Positions 1-8,462 of a stretch of DNA of 21,247 nucleotides are shown here, one piece after another. Below the pieces are notes generated by a model. It had not been told where the DNA came from, did not search any database, and saw only the letters and a list, made by a program, of their open reading frames with translations. Numbering within the stretch: the first letter of the stretch is position 1; each line of letters opens with the position of its first letter. This DNA is from CAYGAW01 sp964347945. GTDB taxonomy: Bacteria; Chloroflexota; Anaerolineae; UBA7937; B3-Chlor. The position numbers were made by a program, and so were the translations under genes. Where the stretch lies: the NCBI GenBank assembly GCA_964347945.1, contig CAYGAW010000004.1, positions 1-21,247 on the forward strand. The letters run 5' to 3'.

Positions 1-896
1 TCCACCGGTCGAGCCACCTCGTACGCTGCATCGGCGGCCTGGGCCACAAGTTCTTCGGTGATGCGCTGTCCCTCCAGGATCTCGCTGGCTTTCCCCACCA
101 TCATCGGGCCCGTTCCGACGGCCGTCAGTGCGACGTTGGCCTTAGAACACGCGTCAGCACCGTCCTCGGCTACCACGGCGGCCACTCCCACTAGAGGGAA
201 ATCCATCGCCCCTCGGTAGCGCAACTTCTCGTAGCGCCCTGACCAGTTGGCGGCTGCGGCAGGGACTTGCACTTCGACCACCACCTCACCGGGCTCCAGA
301 CCAAGAGGTCTCTTGCCCTTCCCAGTATACAGCTCAGCCAGAGGCATGACCCGCTCCGCACCCTTCCTCGCAATCTTGACGGTGGCGTCCAGGGCCATAA
401 GAGCGGGAGCCATGTCGGCCTGGTAGGTCGCGAAACAACGGTTGCCACCTTTCACCACGTGACAAGTGTCTCCCCCCGTCTTGTAGCAGCGAGGTCGAGC
501 CTCCCGCCAGAACCTCGACTGGTTGTAGTAGAAACACCTGGTATTGATGCAAAGATTACCACCGAGAGTCGCCATAATCTGAAGAGGTGGAGCAGCAACA
601 AGCTCTGCCGCCTGCGCCAAGACGGGGAAGTCGGTCTGAATGGGCTCGGAGTCAATGAGCGTCCTCACCTTCGTGAGGGCACCGATGCGCAGGCCATCGT
701 CATCAGAAATGAAGTCGAGCTCTGGTATCTCTTTCAGATTCACCAAGTAGTCAGGGGCCAGCAAGCCAAGTTTCATGGACACCAGGAGTTCGGTTCCACC
801 CGCGATGATCTTGGCCCGTTCGCCGTGCTCGGCCAGGAGATCCAGCGCCTCGTCCAACGATCCGGGCTGTAGATGTTCGAACTTGGGCAGCCGCAT
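1..896 (-). CDS. 4-hydroxybenzoyl-CoA reductase-type beta (FAD/4Fe-4S) subunit, 3' end outside window
   Basis: The reading frame is open from an ATG at 896 to the window edge (298 residues, no stop), so the C-terminus is missing. An AGGAGG site lies 5 nt before the ATG, and the gene starts 14 nt after the preceding dehydrogenase. The N-terminal half is the FAD-binding domain of molybdenum hydroxylase medium subunits, with AGGTEL at residues 32-37 and TLGGNL at 110-115. The diagnostic feature is an insertion carrying Cys121, Cys137, Cys145 and Cys154 (C-x15-C-x7-C-x8-C). As I recall, this spacing matches the extra [4Fe-4S] site of the beta subunit of Thauera 4-hydroxybenzoyl-CoA reductase (HcrB), which ordinary CO or xanthine dehydrogenase FAD subunits lack. 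That family reduces the aromatic ring of an aroyl-CoA and removes the 4-hydroxyl, using ferredoxin electrons. Partner Mo and 2Fe-2S subunits should lie just beyond position 1. The substrate here is unknown; 2-aminobenzoyl-CoA is a candidate by context. Confidence 0.85.
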   Translation of the reverse strand, partial: MRLPKFEHLQPGSLDEALDLLAEHGERAKIIAGGTELLVSMKLGLLAPDYLVNLKEIPELDFISDDDGLRIGALTKVRTLIDSEPIQTDFPVLAQAAELVAAPPLQIMATLGGNLCINTRCFYYNQSRFWREARPRCYKTGGDTCHVVKGGNRCFATYQADMAPALMALDATVKIARKGAERVMPLAELYTGKGKRPLGLEPGEVVVEVQVPAAAANWSGRYEKLRYRGAMDFPLVGVAAVVAEDGADACSKANVALTAVGTGPMMVGKASEILEGQRITEELVAQAADAAYEVARPV

Positions 897-910
897 CGTT
901 CCCTCCTCTG

Positions 911-2056
911 CTACTCCCTGCGTATCTCAGCACCGATGATGTTCAGAATCATGGTCTGGGTACCCGCGCCGTAGAGGAGCCAGCGCGCATCCCGGAAATA
1001 CCTTTGGATGTTCATATCCATCGAAGCTCCATAGGCCCCGAAGATCCGAGTGGCATCATCGACAACCCTCAAAACCGCCTCAGTGATGTGCCACTTGCAG
1101 GCGGCCGCCTCGACGTTGACCGGTAGGCCTTGATCCATGCGCCAGGCCGCATAGTAGATCATCAGCCTGGCGGCCTCAATGTCGATCCTCATCCTGGCTA
1201 GCTTATGCTGTATGGCTTGCCACCGGACGATGGGACGACCGTACGCTTCGCGCTGCTTGGCATACTCCACTGACTCCTCATAAGCGGCGCGCGCTATCCC
1301 CAGCCCGAGGGCGGCCGTATGCACGCGGATGTCGTTGAGAATGTTGCGCAGCAACGTGAACCCTTGGCCCTCCTCTCCGCCGAACAAGTGGTCCGCTGGC
1401 ACACGCACGTTGTTGAAGAACAGGTCATAGCAGCCGGACGCGAAGGCGATCAACTTGTCGATCTTCTTGCCCACCTCGACCCCCGGCCTGTCCCTTTCCA
1501 CCAGGAACAGGTCCACACCTCTGAATCCCGCTTCGGGGTCCGTCTTGGCCGCCACGGTGTAGAAGTCGACTGCATGCGCTCCGGTAATCCAATTCTTCTG
1601 GCCATTGATGACATACTCGTCTCCGTCGCGCACCGCGGTCGTCTGCATCGCCCCTAGATCGGTGCCACCGGCCGGTTCCGTCATGCACATGGTGCCATAC
1701 TTCTCCCCCTTGATAGCCGGGACCAGGAACTTCTGCTTCTGCTCCTCGGTGCCACAGAGGTTGATGAACTCCGTGCCCATCAAGCACTGCATCATGCACC
1801 TGGCAGCCACGCTCATGTAACACCGAGCAAGCTCCTCGTTGAGGATGGCGAACATGACGTTGTCGCCGCCCTGCCCACCCCATTCCTCCACGAATCGCAA
1901 GCCATAGAAGCCCTGCTCAGCCATCAGCTGCATGATTTCGCGCGGGACGTCCTTCGCCTCCTCCATCTCCTTGATGCGAGGGCGCACATATCTCTCCGCG
2001 AACTCCCTCACGCTCTGGCGAAAAAGTTCTTGCTCAGGGGTGAAGTTGAAATCCAT
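911..2056 (-). CDS. Acyl-CoA dehydrogenase family protein lacking the canonical catalytic Glu (copy 1)
   Basis: 381 residues, full length for the family. The acyl-CoA dehydrogenase fold is clear: MTEPAGGTDLG at 125-135 (flavin/substrate loop), an R-E-x-Y-G-R-P helix start, and the C-terminal Y-F-R-D-A-R segment. In medium/short-chain enzymes the catalytic Glu lies in Y-E-G-T; here the aligned stretch reads Y-G-A-G-T (362-366), so Ala364 replaces it. The alternative Glu position of isovaleryl- and long-chain enzymes, just before an Arg in helix G, is Ile243 here. The usual loop with G-x-R-x-S-x-T after the first beta domain is also altered (K-L-I-A-F-A-S-G). It lies 46 nt downstream of a similar dehydrogenase that also lacks both glutamates. 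The family transfers hydride from acyl-CoA to FAD and passes electrons to ETF. These changes suggest an unusual substrate or elimination geometry, or an obligate heteromer. Exact substrate not determinable. Confidence 0.93.
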   Translation of the reverse strand: MDFNFTPEQELFRQSVREFAERYVRPRIKEMEEAKDVPREIMQLMAEQGFYGLRFVEEWGGQGGDNVMFAILNEELARCYMSVAARCMMQCLMGTEFINLCGTEEQKQKFLVPAIKGEKYGTMCMTEPAGGTDLGAMQTTAVRDGDEYVINGQKNWITGAHAVDFYTVAAKTDPEAGFRGVDLFLVERDRPGVEVGKKIDKLIAFASGCYDLFFNNVRVPADHLFGGEEGQGFTLLRNILNDIRVHTAALGLGIARAAYEESVEYAKQREAYGRPIVRWQAIQHKLARMRIDIEAARLMIYYAAWRMDQGLPVNVEAAACKWHITEAVLRVVDDATRIFGAYGASMDMNIQRYFRDARWLLYGAGTQTMILNIIGAEIRRE

Positions 2057-2102
2057 AGCCTCTCAGCTCCCTTCCCCAATAGATGACTGCACTTCCATCT
2101 AA

Positions 2103-3248
2103 TCAGCCCCACAGGCCCATCTGGTGGGCGATGATGCCGCGCAGAACCTCCGACGTCCCCCCGCCGAGCAATAGGAATCTTGCATCGCGGAAATACCGCT
2201 GGACATCGTACTCTGTGGCAAAGCCATAGCTCGCGAAAATCCGGGAGGCACCGTCAGCCAGGTGGTTGGCCATCTCCGAGGCAAAGAGTTTCGCCATGGA
2301 TGCCAGCTTCATATCGCACTGACCCTGATCGAGGAGCCAAGCGGCACGGTAGACCAATAACCGAGCAGCTTCTAGCTGGGTGGCCATGTCGGCCAACGTG
2401 TGGGAAATGGCCTGGAACTTGCCGATGGGACGGTCGAACTGAATTCTCTCTTGAGCGTACCTGGCGGCCGCATCCAATGCAGCTCGTCCTAGGCCGAGGC
2501 TGAGCGAGCCCATCATGATGCGAATCTCCTCCAGTATCCCTTGCAGGTTGGCGAAGCCCGTCCCCTCTTCCCCGAAGAGGTTCTCCTCGGGGATACGGCA
2601 ATCTTCCATGATCAGCTCACCCGTCCCCAGACCCCGTACCCCCATCTTGGCGATGTCCTTGCCGATGCTCACGCCCGGCCTCTCCCGCTCTACCAGGAAC
2701 ATATCGATCCCCTTGAAGCCGACCTCGGGATCTGTCTTGGCCGCCACAGTGAAGAAGTCGGCCAGCTTGGCATTGGTGACCCACATCTTGCGTCCATTCA
2801 AGACGAAACCGTCGCCGTCGCGGCGCGCAGTGGTTCTGATCGCTCCCAAGTCGGACCCGGCATCAGACTCAGTCATGGCGATGACGCCCAACTTCTCGCC
2901 CTGGATGGCCGGAACCAGTAGCCTCTGCTTCTGTTCCTTCGAGCCAAAGCGGTGGATGAAACTGGTGCCCATCAAACATTGCATGGCGACACTGGCAGCA
3001 AGACACATGCTACCCCTGGCCAACTCCTCACAGAGGATGGTGAACATAACATTGTCGCCGCCCGATCCTCCGTACTCCTCTGGGTAGCGGATGCCGAGAT
3101 ACCCAAGTTCGGCCACCTTGTTGAAGAGTTCAAGGGGAAACCGACCCTCCTCATCGACAGCGGCCGCAGCGGGGATGACCTCCTGCTCCACGAAGTCGGC
3201 CACACTACTCCTAACCAACTCCTGCTCATCGGTCAATCGCAAATCCAT
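2103..3248 (-). CDS. Acyl-CoA dehydrogenase family protein lacking the canonical catalytic Glu (copy 2)
   Basis: 381 residues, the same length as its downstream neighbour and sharing G-G-D-N-V-M-F near 63-69 and M-Q-C-L-M-G-T at 89-95, so the two look like diverged tandem duplicates. Family motifs are MTESDAGSDLG (125-135), the conserved K-M-G-V-R-G-L-G-T loop around 201-209, and Y-F-R-D-A-R near 352-357. The Y-E-G-T catalytic segment reads L-G-G-G-T-S-E (361-367), so Gly363 stands where MCAD-type Glu would be. The isovaleryl-CoA dehydrogenase-type position is Ile242 (preceded by Glu240-Glu241). The upstream gap of 63 nt holds no clear Shine-Dalgarno site, so the ATG at 3248 was chosen from the family-typical N-terminus (D-E-Q-E at 7-10). 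It probably acts on an aryl- or alicyclic acyl-CoA made by this cluster, alone or together with copy 1. Confidence 0.93.
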   Translation of the reverse strand: MDLRLTDEQELVRSSVADFVEQEVIPAAAAVDEEGRFPLELFNKVAELGYLGIRYPEEYGGSGGDNVMFTILCEELARGSMCLAASVAMQCLMGTSFIHRFGSKEQKQRLLVPAIQGEKLGVIAMTESDAGSDLGAIRTTARRDGDGFVLNGRKMWVTNAKLADFFTVAAKTDPEVGFKGIDMFLVERERPGVSIGKDIAKMGVRGLGTGELIMEDCRIPEENLFGEEGTGFANLQGILEEIRIMMGSLSLGLGRAALDAAARYAQERIQFDRPIGKFQAISHTLADMATQLEAARLLVYRAAWLLDQGQCDMKLASMAKLFASEMANHLADGASRIFASYGFATEYDVQRYFRDARFLLLGGGTSEVLRGIIAHQMGLWG

Positions 3249-3311
3249 CGCTCGTGACTCGGCGGCTCAACACGCAGCAGGTGCGAGCCAGTCTGTGCCG
3301 CTCGAAGCGGC

Positions 3312-4427
3312 TCATCCCTCCGCCAGTTCATTCAGAATCTCTTCTAGGGCCCAGATCAATTGCTCGTTCTCCTCCCTCGTGCCAACCGTCACCCGGATCG
3401 CCCCCGGTACGCCAAAACCACCCGCGGGACGTACAATTACGCCCCGACGCAGAAAGGCCTCACTCATCGCACGTTCCTCATGCTTGAGTTCCGGCATCAG
3501 TATGAAATTGGCATGACTGGAAACATATGCTAGATCCAGCCGGTCGAACTGCCCGTAGAGGTATCTCTTCTCGCTAGCATTCTTGCTCCGACTCTTCCGA
3601 ACATGCTCCTCGTCGTCCAAGCTCGCGGTCGCTCCGACTAGATTGACTGAGCCGACATGGAAAGGCGAACGCGCATGATGGAGATACTCTACTATCTCCT
3701 CCTTGGCGACGCCATAACCGACCCTCAGGCCAGCCAACCCATGGATCTTGGAGAAGGTGCGGGTGACGATGACGTTGCGGCCTTCCTTGATGTACTTCCT
3801 GACGTCCGCATAGTCCTCATCTTCCACGTAGTCGTAGTAGGCCTCATCGAATACTACGAGCACGCGCTCGGGCACCTGGTCCATGAAGTCGTCGACCTGC
3901 TGCTGGGTCAACAACGTGCCCGTAGGGTTGTTGGGGTTGGCGACGAAGATCAGACGCGTGCGGTCAGTAATCCTCCGTGCCATCGCCGGCAGGTCGTACG
4001 CGTACTCCTTCGCCTCGACGAGGACAAGGTCGCCGCCGAACATCTCCGTGTAGATCCTGTACATGGGGAATGTGGAGACACAGATGATGCTCTCGCCACC
4101 GTGGTGCAGGAAGGCCAGGCACACCATGCGGAGCACGTCGCACGAGCCATTGCCGATGATGATGTTCTCCTCGTCAAGCTCAGGGTGTATGCGTTCAGCC
4201 AGTTTCGCGCGCAGGTCGTTCTCAATGGTACCAGGGTAGCGATGGGCTTTGGTGATCGACCGCCCCATCGCCTCTACGGCCAGAGGTGACGGACCATAGG
4301 GATTCTCATTTGAAGCAAGCTTGATGATCGTCTCCAGCCCGTACTCCCTCTGCACCTCCTCTATGGGCCTTCCAGCAACGTAGAGAGGCACCCTTATCAG
4401 ATTCTCGTTAAGGTCAAGCTTTTCCAT
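3312..4427 (-). CDS. PLP aminotransferase, class I/II, histidinol-phosphate/aromatic type
   Basis: 371 residues, typical for HisC-like aminotransferases. It shows L-A-S-N-E-N-P-Y-G-P at 37-46, N-P-N-N-P-T-G at 164-170, D-E-A-Y-Y-D-Y at 194-200 and the PLP lysine in T-F-S-K-I-H-G-L (Lys227), followed by L-R-V-G-Y. A C-terminal R-V-T-V-G-T segment holds the Arg expected to bind the substrate carboxylate. A GAGG site sits just before the ATG at 4427. No other histidine biosynthesis gene is present; the gene lies between a CoA transferase and two acyl-CoA dehydrogenases and shares the block with an indolepyruvate oxidoreductase. An aromatic aminotransferase role (Trp to indolepyruvate, possibly also Phe/Tyr) is therefore more likely by context than histidinol-phosphate transamination. 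The two specificities cannot be separated from sequence alone. Confidence 0.9.
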   Translation of the reverse strand: MEKLDLNENLIRVPLYVAGRPIEEVQREYGLETIIKLASNENPYGPSPLAVEAMGRSITKAHRYPGTIENDLRAKLAERIHPELDEENIIIGNGSCDVLRMVCLAFLHHGGESIICVSTFPMYRIYTEMFGGDLVLVEAKEYAYDLPAMARRITDRTRLIFVANPNNPTGTLLTQQQVDDFMDQVPERVLVVFDEAYYDYVEDEDYADVRKYIKEGRNVIVTRTFSKIHGLAGLRVGYGVAKEEIVEYLHHARSPFHVGSVNLVGATASLDDEEHVRKSRSKNASEKRYLYGQFDRLDLAYVSSHANFILMPELKHEERAMSEAFLRRGVIVRPAGGFGVPGAIRVTVGTREENEQLIWALEEILNELAEG

Positions 4428-4458
4428 TGTCGCCTCTAACCTCAGCCAATAAGGCTTG

Positions 4459-5652
4459 TCAGATCACTCCCCCCTCTTTCAGTTCTTCCACCTTCTCCGC
4501 ACCGTATCCCAGCAACTCGCCGTAGATCTCGTCATTATGTTCACCCATGCGGGGCGGGAAGGACAGCTGCATGTCTACCGATTCGAGATAGGGCGTGATG
4601 ACGGGTGTCGGCGGCAGGAATACCTCAGTACCAGTGTGGGGATCTCGTGACGAGATCAACCTGTCCTTGACCAGTGGGTCCTCTATCACCTCCTTGATGG
4701 TCTTGACCGTGGAGATGGGCACTCGGATGCTGTTGAATAGTTCGATCAGCGCTGTTGTGGTCTTCGTCCTGGTGATCTCGTTGATCTCCTCATTCAGCTG
4801 CTTAACGTCGGCGATACGTCCGGCGTTCACCTTGCGCTCTTCCTTGTACAAAGACTCGAACCCTGGAAGCTCGGTGATGGCTTGCCATTGCCTGTCATTG
4901 CCCACGGCGATGTAGACATAGCCGTCCTTGGACTCGTAGACTGAAACCGGCGCGAAGAACTCGTGGGTGTTTCCTCGTCGCGTGATCTCCGCACCGAAGC
5001 TCTTCGTCAGGAGCACAGGATTCACCTGCCAGCACACAGCGCTTTGGAACATGGAGATGTCTATCCGCGAGCCCTCACCGGTAGCCTGGCGCTTGTATAG
5101 CGCCCCCATGATCTGGCCATAGGCGTGCTCACTCGCGCCCAGGTCCGCCATGGGCAACCCGAACACCTGGGGCGGACCATCGGGCTCCCCCGTCAGATCC
5201 ATGAACCCGCACCTGGCCTGCAGGATAGGGTCATAGGCCGCCTCATTGCTTTCGGGCCCGAACCCCGTGATGCCCACCCAGATGATGTCTTCCTTGATGG
5301 CTTTCAGTTGCTCATAATCTATGCCAAGCTTGGCATAGTTGCGCGGCAACTGATTTGAGGCGAAGATGTCCACACGCAGCTTCAGAATCAGATCACGCAG
5401 CACTGCCTGTCCCTCTTCGCCTCCCACGTTCAGCGTGATGGCCTTCTTGCCCACATTGTTGGGGAGAAAGTAGCTGTCCATCGCTTCCTCGCCCAGCACG
5501 TTGCTCCCCACCAGGCGGTTGGGATCGCCCCGCTCGGGGTGCTCGACCCTGATGACCCTCATGCCCTCGGCAGCCAGCCTGTACGTGAGATAGGGCAGGA
5601 CAGTTGCCTGCTCCATGCTCAGTACGGTGAGATCGGCGAACAGATCCTTCAT
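4459..5652 (-). CDS. Family III (CaiB/BaiF) CoA transferase
   Basis: 397 residues, normal for the family. Family III enzymes move CoA between carboxylic acids through an aspartyl-CoA thioester; the expected nucleophile is Asp170 in G-L-P-M-A-D-L-G-A-S. Other family features are R-V-E-H-P-E-R-G-D-P near 35-44 and G-I-T-G-F-G at 127-132, although the second half of the usual G-P-x-x-x-R-x-G-x-D segment is altered (F-G-P-E-S-N-E-A-A-Y-D). Its ATG overlaps the stop of the molybdenum subunit gene (ATGA), and an AGGAGG precedes it, so it is translationally coupled to the Mo hydroxylase. This suggests it handles an acid produced or consumed by that enzyme. A possible role (inference) is to move CoA from indoleacetyl-CoA to a downstream dicarboxylic acid such as 2-aminophenylsuccinate. 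Confidence 0.92.
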   Translation of the reverse strand: MKDLFADLTVLSMEQATVLPYLTYRLAAEGMRVIRVEHPERGDPNRLVGSNVLGEEAMDSYFLPNNVGKKAITLNVGGEEGQAVLRDLILKLRVDIFASNQLPRNYAKLGIDYEQLKAIKEDIIWVGITGFGPESNEAAYDPILQARCGFMDLTGEPDGPPQVFGLPMADLGASEHAYGQIMGALYKRQATGEGSRIDISMFQSAVCWQVNPVLLTKSFGAEITRRGNTHEFFAPVSVYESKDGYVYIAVGNDRQWQAITELPGFESLYKEERKVNAGRIADVKQLNEEINEITRTKTTTALIELFNSIRVPISTVKTIKEVIEDPLVKDRLISSRDPHTGTEVFLPPTPVITPYLESVDMQLSFPPRMGEHNDEIYGELLGYGAEKVEELKEGGVI

Positions 5653-7937
5653 TTCCCCTCCTGGGCTTCGTCTTCTTTCTCTCTCAAAGCCTTCAGGACC
5701 TTCTCTGGCGTTATGGGCAGCTCTCGAATTCTCACCCCTACGGCATCATAGACCGCATTCGCAATAGCGGGAGCGGTGGGTATGCAGGCAGGCTCCGCCA
5801 TCCCCTTGGCGCCAAATGGGCCAGCAGGGTCGTCGGTCTCTACAATGATGGAATAGATGGGGGGCATATCCTTGGCAGTAGGAAGGGCGTAGTCCGCGAA
5901 GTTGGGATTGAGCACCTCCCCATCCTGGACAACAAGCTCTTCGTAGAGGCCGTACCCCAGTCCCATGGATACGCCACCCTGGATCTGGCCCTCGACGGCC
6001 ATGGGGTTGATCGCCCGCCCCACATCGTGGGCAGCCGCGATTCTCAACACCGTCACCTCACCGGTCTCCGTGTCCACCTCGACTTCTACCGCCTGCGTGG
6101 CGAAGCCGTAGGCGGCCGAGATGTTGCCTCGAAATTCCTTGTCCTGTCTCTCTGTGGGAGGCTCGTACCAACCCTTGGCCAAGATCACATTTCCGTCGGG
6201 GCGAAAGTGCTTGCTCCTCACTATCTTGGCGAAGGGGATCCACTCCTCTGGCTCGCCCTTGCGGAAGATCCTACCGTCCTTCATGTCCAGATTTTCCACT
6301 CGCTCGCCCAAGTTCTCTGCCGCCCCTTCGAGAATCTGGCGTTTCGCATCCGCTGCCGCCAGACGCGCCGAATTACCAGCAATGAAGGCGGTCCGGCTGG
6401 CATGCGCCCCCACATCCCAGGGAGTGATATCTGTGTCGCTGTCGATCACGGTGACGCCATCGATCGGTATTCCCAATTCCTCCGCCACAATCTGGGCCAG
6501 TATTGTGTCGGTGCCCTGGCCCATGTCGGTGGCGCCTGTGACCAGCGTCACCTTGCCGAAGTCGTCGACTTTCAAGGTGCTACCGCAACCGTCCGAAGGA
6601 TAGATCCGCGCCCCCCCTCCCACGTGAATCATGGACGCCATACCCACACCTCGGCTGCCTGGTTTGGCCCGCTTCTCCGTCCACGCTACCGTCTCCGCCG
6701 CCTTCTCAATGCACTCAGTCAGACCACAGGTGGTTATCTTCACCCCTTGGCCCGTTACATCGCCAGGTTGGTTGGCGTTCTTCAAGCGGAACTCCATGGG
6801 GTCCATACCCAATTCGTGGGCCAGCATATCCATGTGCGACTCCACCACGAAGGTGGCCTGGGGATTCCCGTACCCCCTCATCGCCCCGCTGTAGGGGTTG
6901 TTGGTGTAGGCCACAACTACGTCGTACTTGACGTTGGGAACGCGATACAGAGAAGAAATCGTTTGCATCATCACCAGTGGAGTGGTAGATCCCCACGAGC
7001 TGTAGGCTCCGTTGTCCAGAATCATGCTCACCTGACGGGCCGTGAGAGTGCCGTCTTTCTTCGCCCCGCTCTTGATATCACAAATCACGGGCTGCCGTGT
7101 GGGAGAGGCGATGAACTCCTCCTCCCGGGTGAACGCTATCCTGACCGGGCACCCTGTCTTCTCAGCCAGCAGGACGCAGATGGGCTCAAAGGGGTACATG
7201 TCCAGCTTGCTGCCGAAACCACCACCAATGGGCGCCTTGATCACTCTGACCTTGGTGGCCGGCAAGCCCAGGGCAGTGCTCAAGTCCCGCTGGTAGAGGA
7301 AAGGCATCTGCGTCGAACTCCACACTGTCAAGTCGCCCGATGGACCGAAGCTGGCTAAGACAAAGCACGTACCCATGCAACAGTGGGTGACGAACGGCAG
7401 GCGGAACCGATCCTCGACAACGACATCCGAATCGGCAAAGCCTCGAAGAACGTCGCCATGGAAGTACGCCTGCCGCATCTTCTCCTGGATGTTGTTCGGG
7501 GCCTCATCGTGAATGATGGGAGCACCAGGCTTCATCGCCTCCTCGGGGTCGAAGACACACGGTAGGTCCTCGTACTCTACCTTGATCAACTCCAGCGCCT
7601 CTTGCGCCGTATCCTCGTCCACGGCTGCGACCGCTGCAATCTCATCACGCAGGGAACGTACCTTTCCCGATTTCAAAACCGGGTTGTCCCGTGCCCATCC
7701 GATCTTCATCTCTGGAATGTCTTCAGCGGTGAGGATAGCCTTCACCCCAGGCAGAGCCTTCGCCCTGCTGGTGTCGATGTTCAATATGCGAGCGTGGGCA
7801 TGCTGGCTCCTGAGGATCTTTCCGTAGAGCATACGGGGCGACTGCATGTCGTGGCCGTACACGGTCCGGCCGGTGACTTTGCCCGGCGCATCAAGCTTCG
7901 GCACCCTTTGGCCCACAAATGAGAACTCTTGCGACAT
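5649..7937 (-). CDS. Molybdenum hydroxylase large (Mo-cofactor) subunit, xanthine/CO dehydrogenase family
   Basis: 762 residues from the ATG at 7937. An in-frame GTG at 7955 would add six residues, but GGAGGA at 7945-7950 lies 7 nt before the ATG and inside that extension, so the ATG is preferred. Family motifs are an N-terminal aldehyde oxidase a/b-hammerhead domain (starting R-V-P-K-L-D-A-P-G-K-V-T-G), G-G-G-F-G-S-K around residue 245, A-M-R-G-Y-G-N-P-Q for molybdopterin binding, and G-A-T-D-M-G-Q-G-T-D. The C-terminal G-A-K-G-M-A-E-P supplies the catalytic Glu at about 715. It forms an alpha-beta-gamma enzyme with the FeS and FAD subunits encoded immediately upstream. The family uses water to hydroxylate an N-heterocycle or aldehyde carbon. 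By context, 2-hydroxylation of indoleacetate to 2-oxo-indoleacetate is proposed; substrate specificity cannot be read from the motifs. Confidence 0.93.
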   Translation of the reverse strand: MSQEFSFVGQRVPKLDAPGKVTGRTVYGHDMQSPRMLYGKILRSQHAHARILNIDTSRAKALPGVKAILTAEDIPEMKIGWARDNPVLKSGKVRSLRDEIAAVAAVDEDTAQEALELIKVEYEDLPCVFDPEEAMKPGAPIIHDEAPNNIQEKMRQAYFHGDVLRGFADSDVVVEDRFRLPFVTHCCMGTCFVLASFGPSGDLTVWSSTQMPFLYQRDLSTALGLPATKVRVIKAPIGGGFGSKLDMYPFEPICVLLAEKTGCPVRIAFTREEEFIASPTRQPVICDIKSGAKKDGTLTARQVSMILDNGAYSSWGSTTPLVMMQTISSLYRVPNVKYDVVVAYTNNPYSGAMRGYGNPQATFVVESHMDMLAHELGMDPMEFRLKNANQPGDVTGQGVKITTCGLTECIEKAAETVAWTEKRAKPGSRGVGMASMIHVGGGARIYPSDGCGSTLKVDDFGKVTLVTGATDMGQGTDTILAQIVAEELGIPIDGVTVIDSDTDITPWDVGAHASRTAFIAGNSARLAAADAKRQILEGAAENLGERVENLDMKDGRIFRKGEPEEWIPFAKIVRSKHFRPDGNVILAKGWYEPPTERQDKEFRGNISAAYGFATQAVEVEVDTETGEVTVLRIAAAHDVGRAINPMAVEGQIQGGVSMGLGYGLYEELVVQDGEVLNPNFADYALPTAKDMPPIYSIIVETDDPAGPFGAKGMAEPACIPTAPAIANAVYDAVGVRIRELPITPEKVLKALREKEDEAQEGK

Positions 7938-7961
7938 AAGTGCGTCCTCCGGCACGATCGG

Positions 7962-8462
7962 TCAGCCCTCACCAACCGCTTTGATGGCTTCTACGATCTT
8001 CACGTATCCGGTGCACCGACAGAGGTTCCCGGAGATGGCCTCTTTGATCTCCTCCTCGCTGGGGTGAGGGTTCCGGTCGAGTAGCGCTTTTGCTGACATC
8101 AGCATCCCAGGAGTGCAATATCCGCACTGCACTGCACCATACTCGATGAAGGCCTTCTGGAGTGGGTGCAACTCTCCCCCGGAGGCCAAGCCCTCCACGG
8201 TCAGCACCTCCCGCCCCTGCGCCTTGCCGGCCGGCACGATGCAGGAGGTGACTGGGTCGCCGTCCAGCAGCACGGTGCAGGCTCCGCACTCGCCTGCGCC
8301 GCAGGCCTCTTTCGTCCCGGTCAACTCAAGTTCACCGCGAAGTACGTCCACCAGCAAGGCGTCAGGCTTGACCTCTATTGTGACCTCCTCGCCATTCAAC
8401 CTCATAGTCAAAGATTCCATGATCAGTACTCCCTGGCTGGAACTACCCTCTCTCTTCCTCAT
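7962..8462 (-). CDS. Molybdenum hydroxylase small subunit with two [2Fe-2S] clusters
   Basis: 166 residues from the ATG at 8462. The plant-ferredoxin-like cluster ligands are Cys54, Cys59, Cys62 and Cys74 (C-G-A-G-E-C-G-A-C). The second, alpha-helical cluster has Cys113, Cys116, Cys148 and Cys150 (C-G-Y-C-T-P-G-M and N-L-C-R-C-T-G-Y). It relays electrons from the Mo site to FAD. The ATG at 8462 overlaps the stop of the FAD-subunit gene (ATGA) and has GGAGG 10 nt upstream. A second ATG at 8420 has AGGGAG 8 nt upstream and gives a more family-like N-terminus (M-E-S-L-T-M-R-L-N-G), so the first 14 residues are doubtful. The Mo subunit gene starts 24 nt downstream. Confidence 0.95.
   Translation of the reverse strand: MRKREGSSSQGVLIMESLTMRLNGEEVTIEVKPDALLVDVLRGELELTGTKEACGAGECGACTVLLDGDPVTSCIVPAGKAQGREVLTVEGLASGGELHPLQKAFIEYGAVQCGYCTPGMLMSAKALLDRNPHPSEEEIKEAISGNLCRCTGYVKIVEAIKAVGEG

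Noticed and set aside
191..655. Several short minus-strand frames suggesting that the first gene is frameshifted
   Set aside because: Direct translation from the ATG at 896 gives one uninterrupted frame to the window edge with HcrB-like motifs; the short frames are in other registers.
3312..4427. Histidine biosynthesis gene hisC
   Set aside because: The fold fits, but no other his gene is present and the neighbours are aromatic-acid enzymes, so the name was not assigned.
6027..7358. Long open frame of 443 codons on the plus strand
   Set aside because: It lies wholly antisense to the molybdenum subunit gene, whose motifs and ribosome site are clear; the translation has no recognisable domain. 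It is a by-product of GC-rich codon use.
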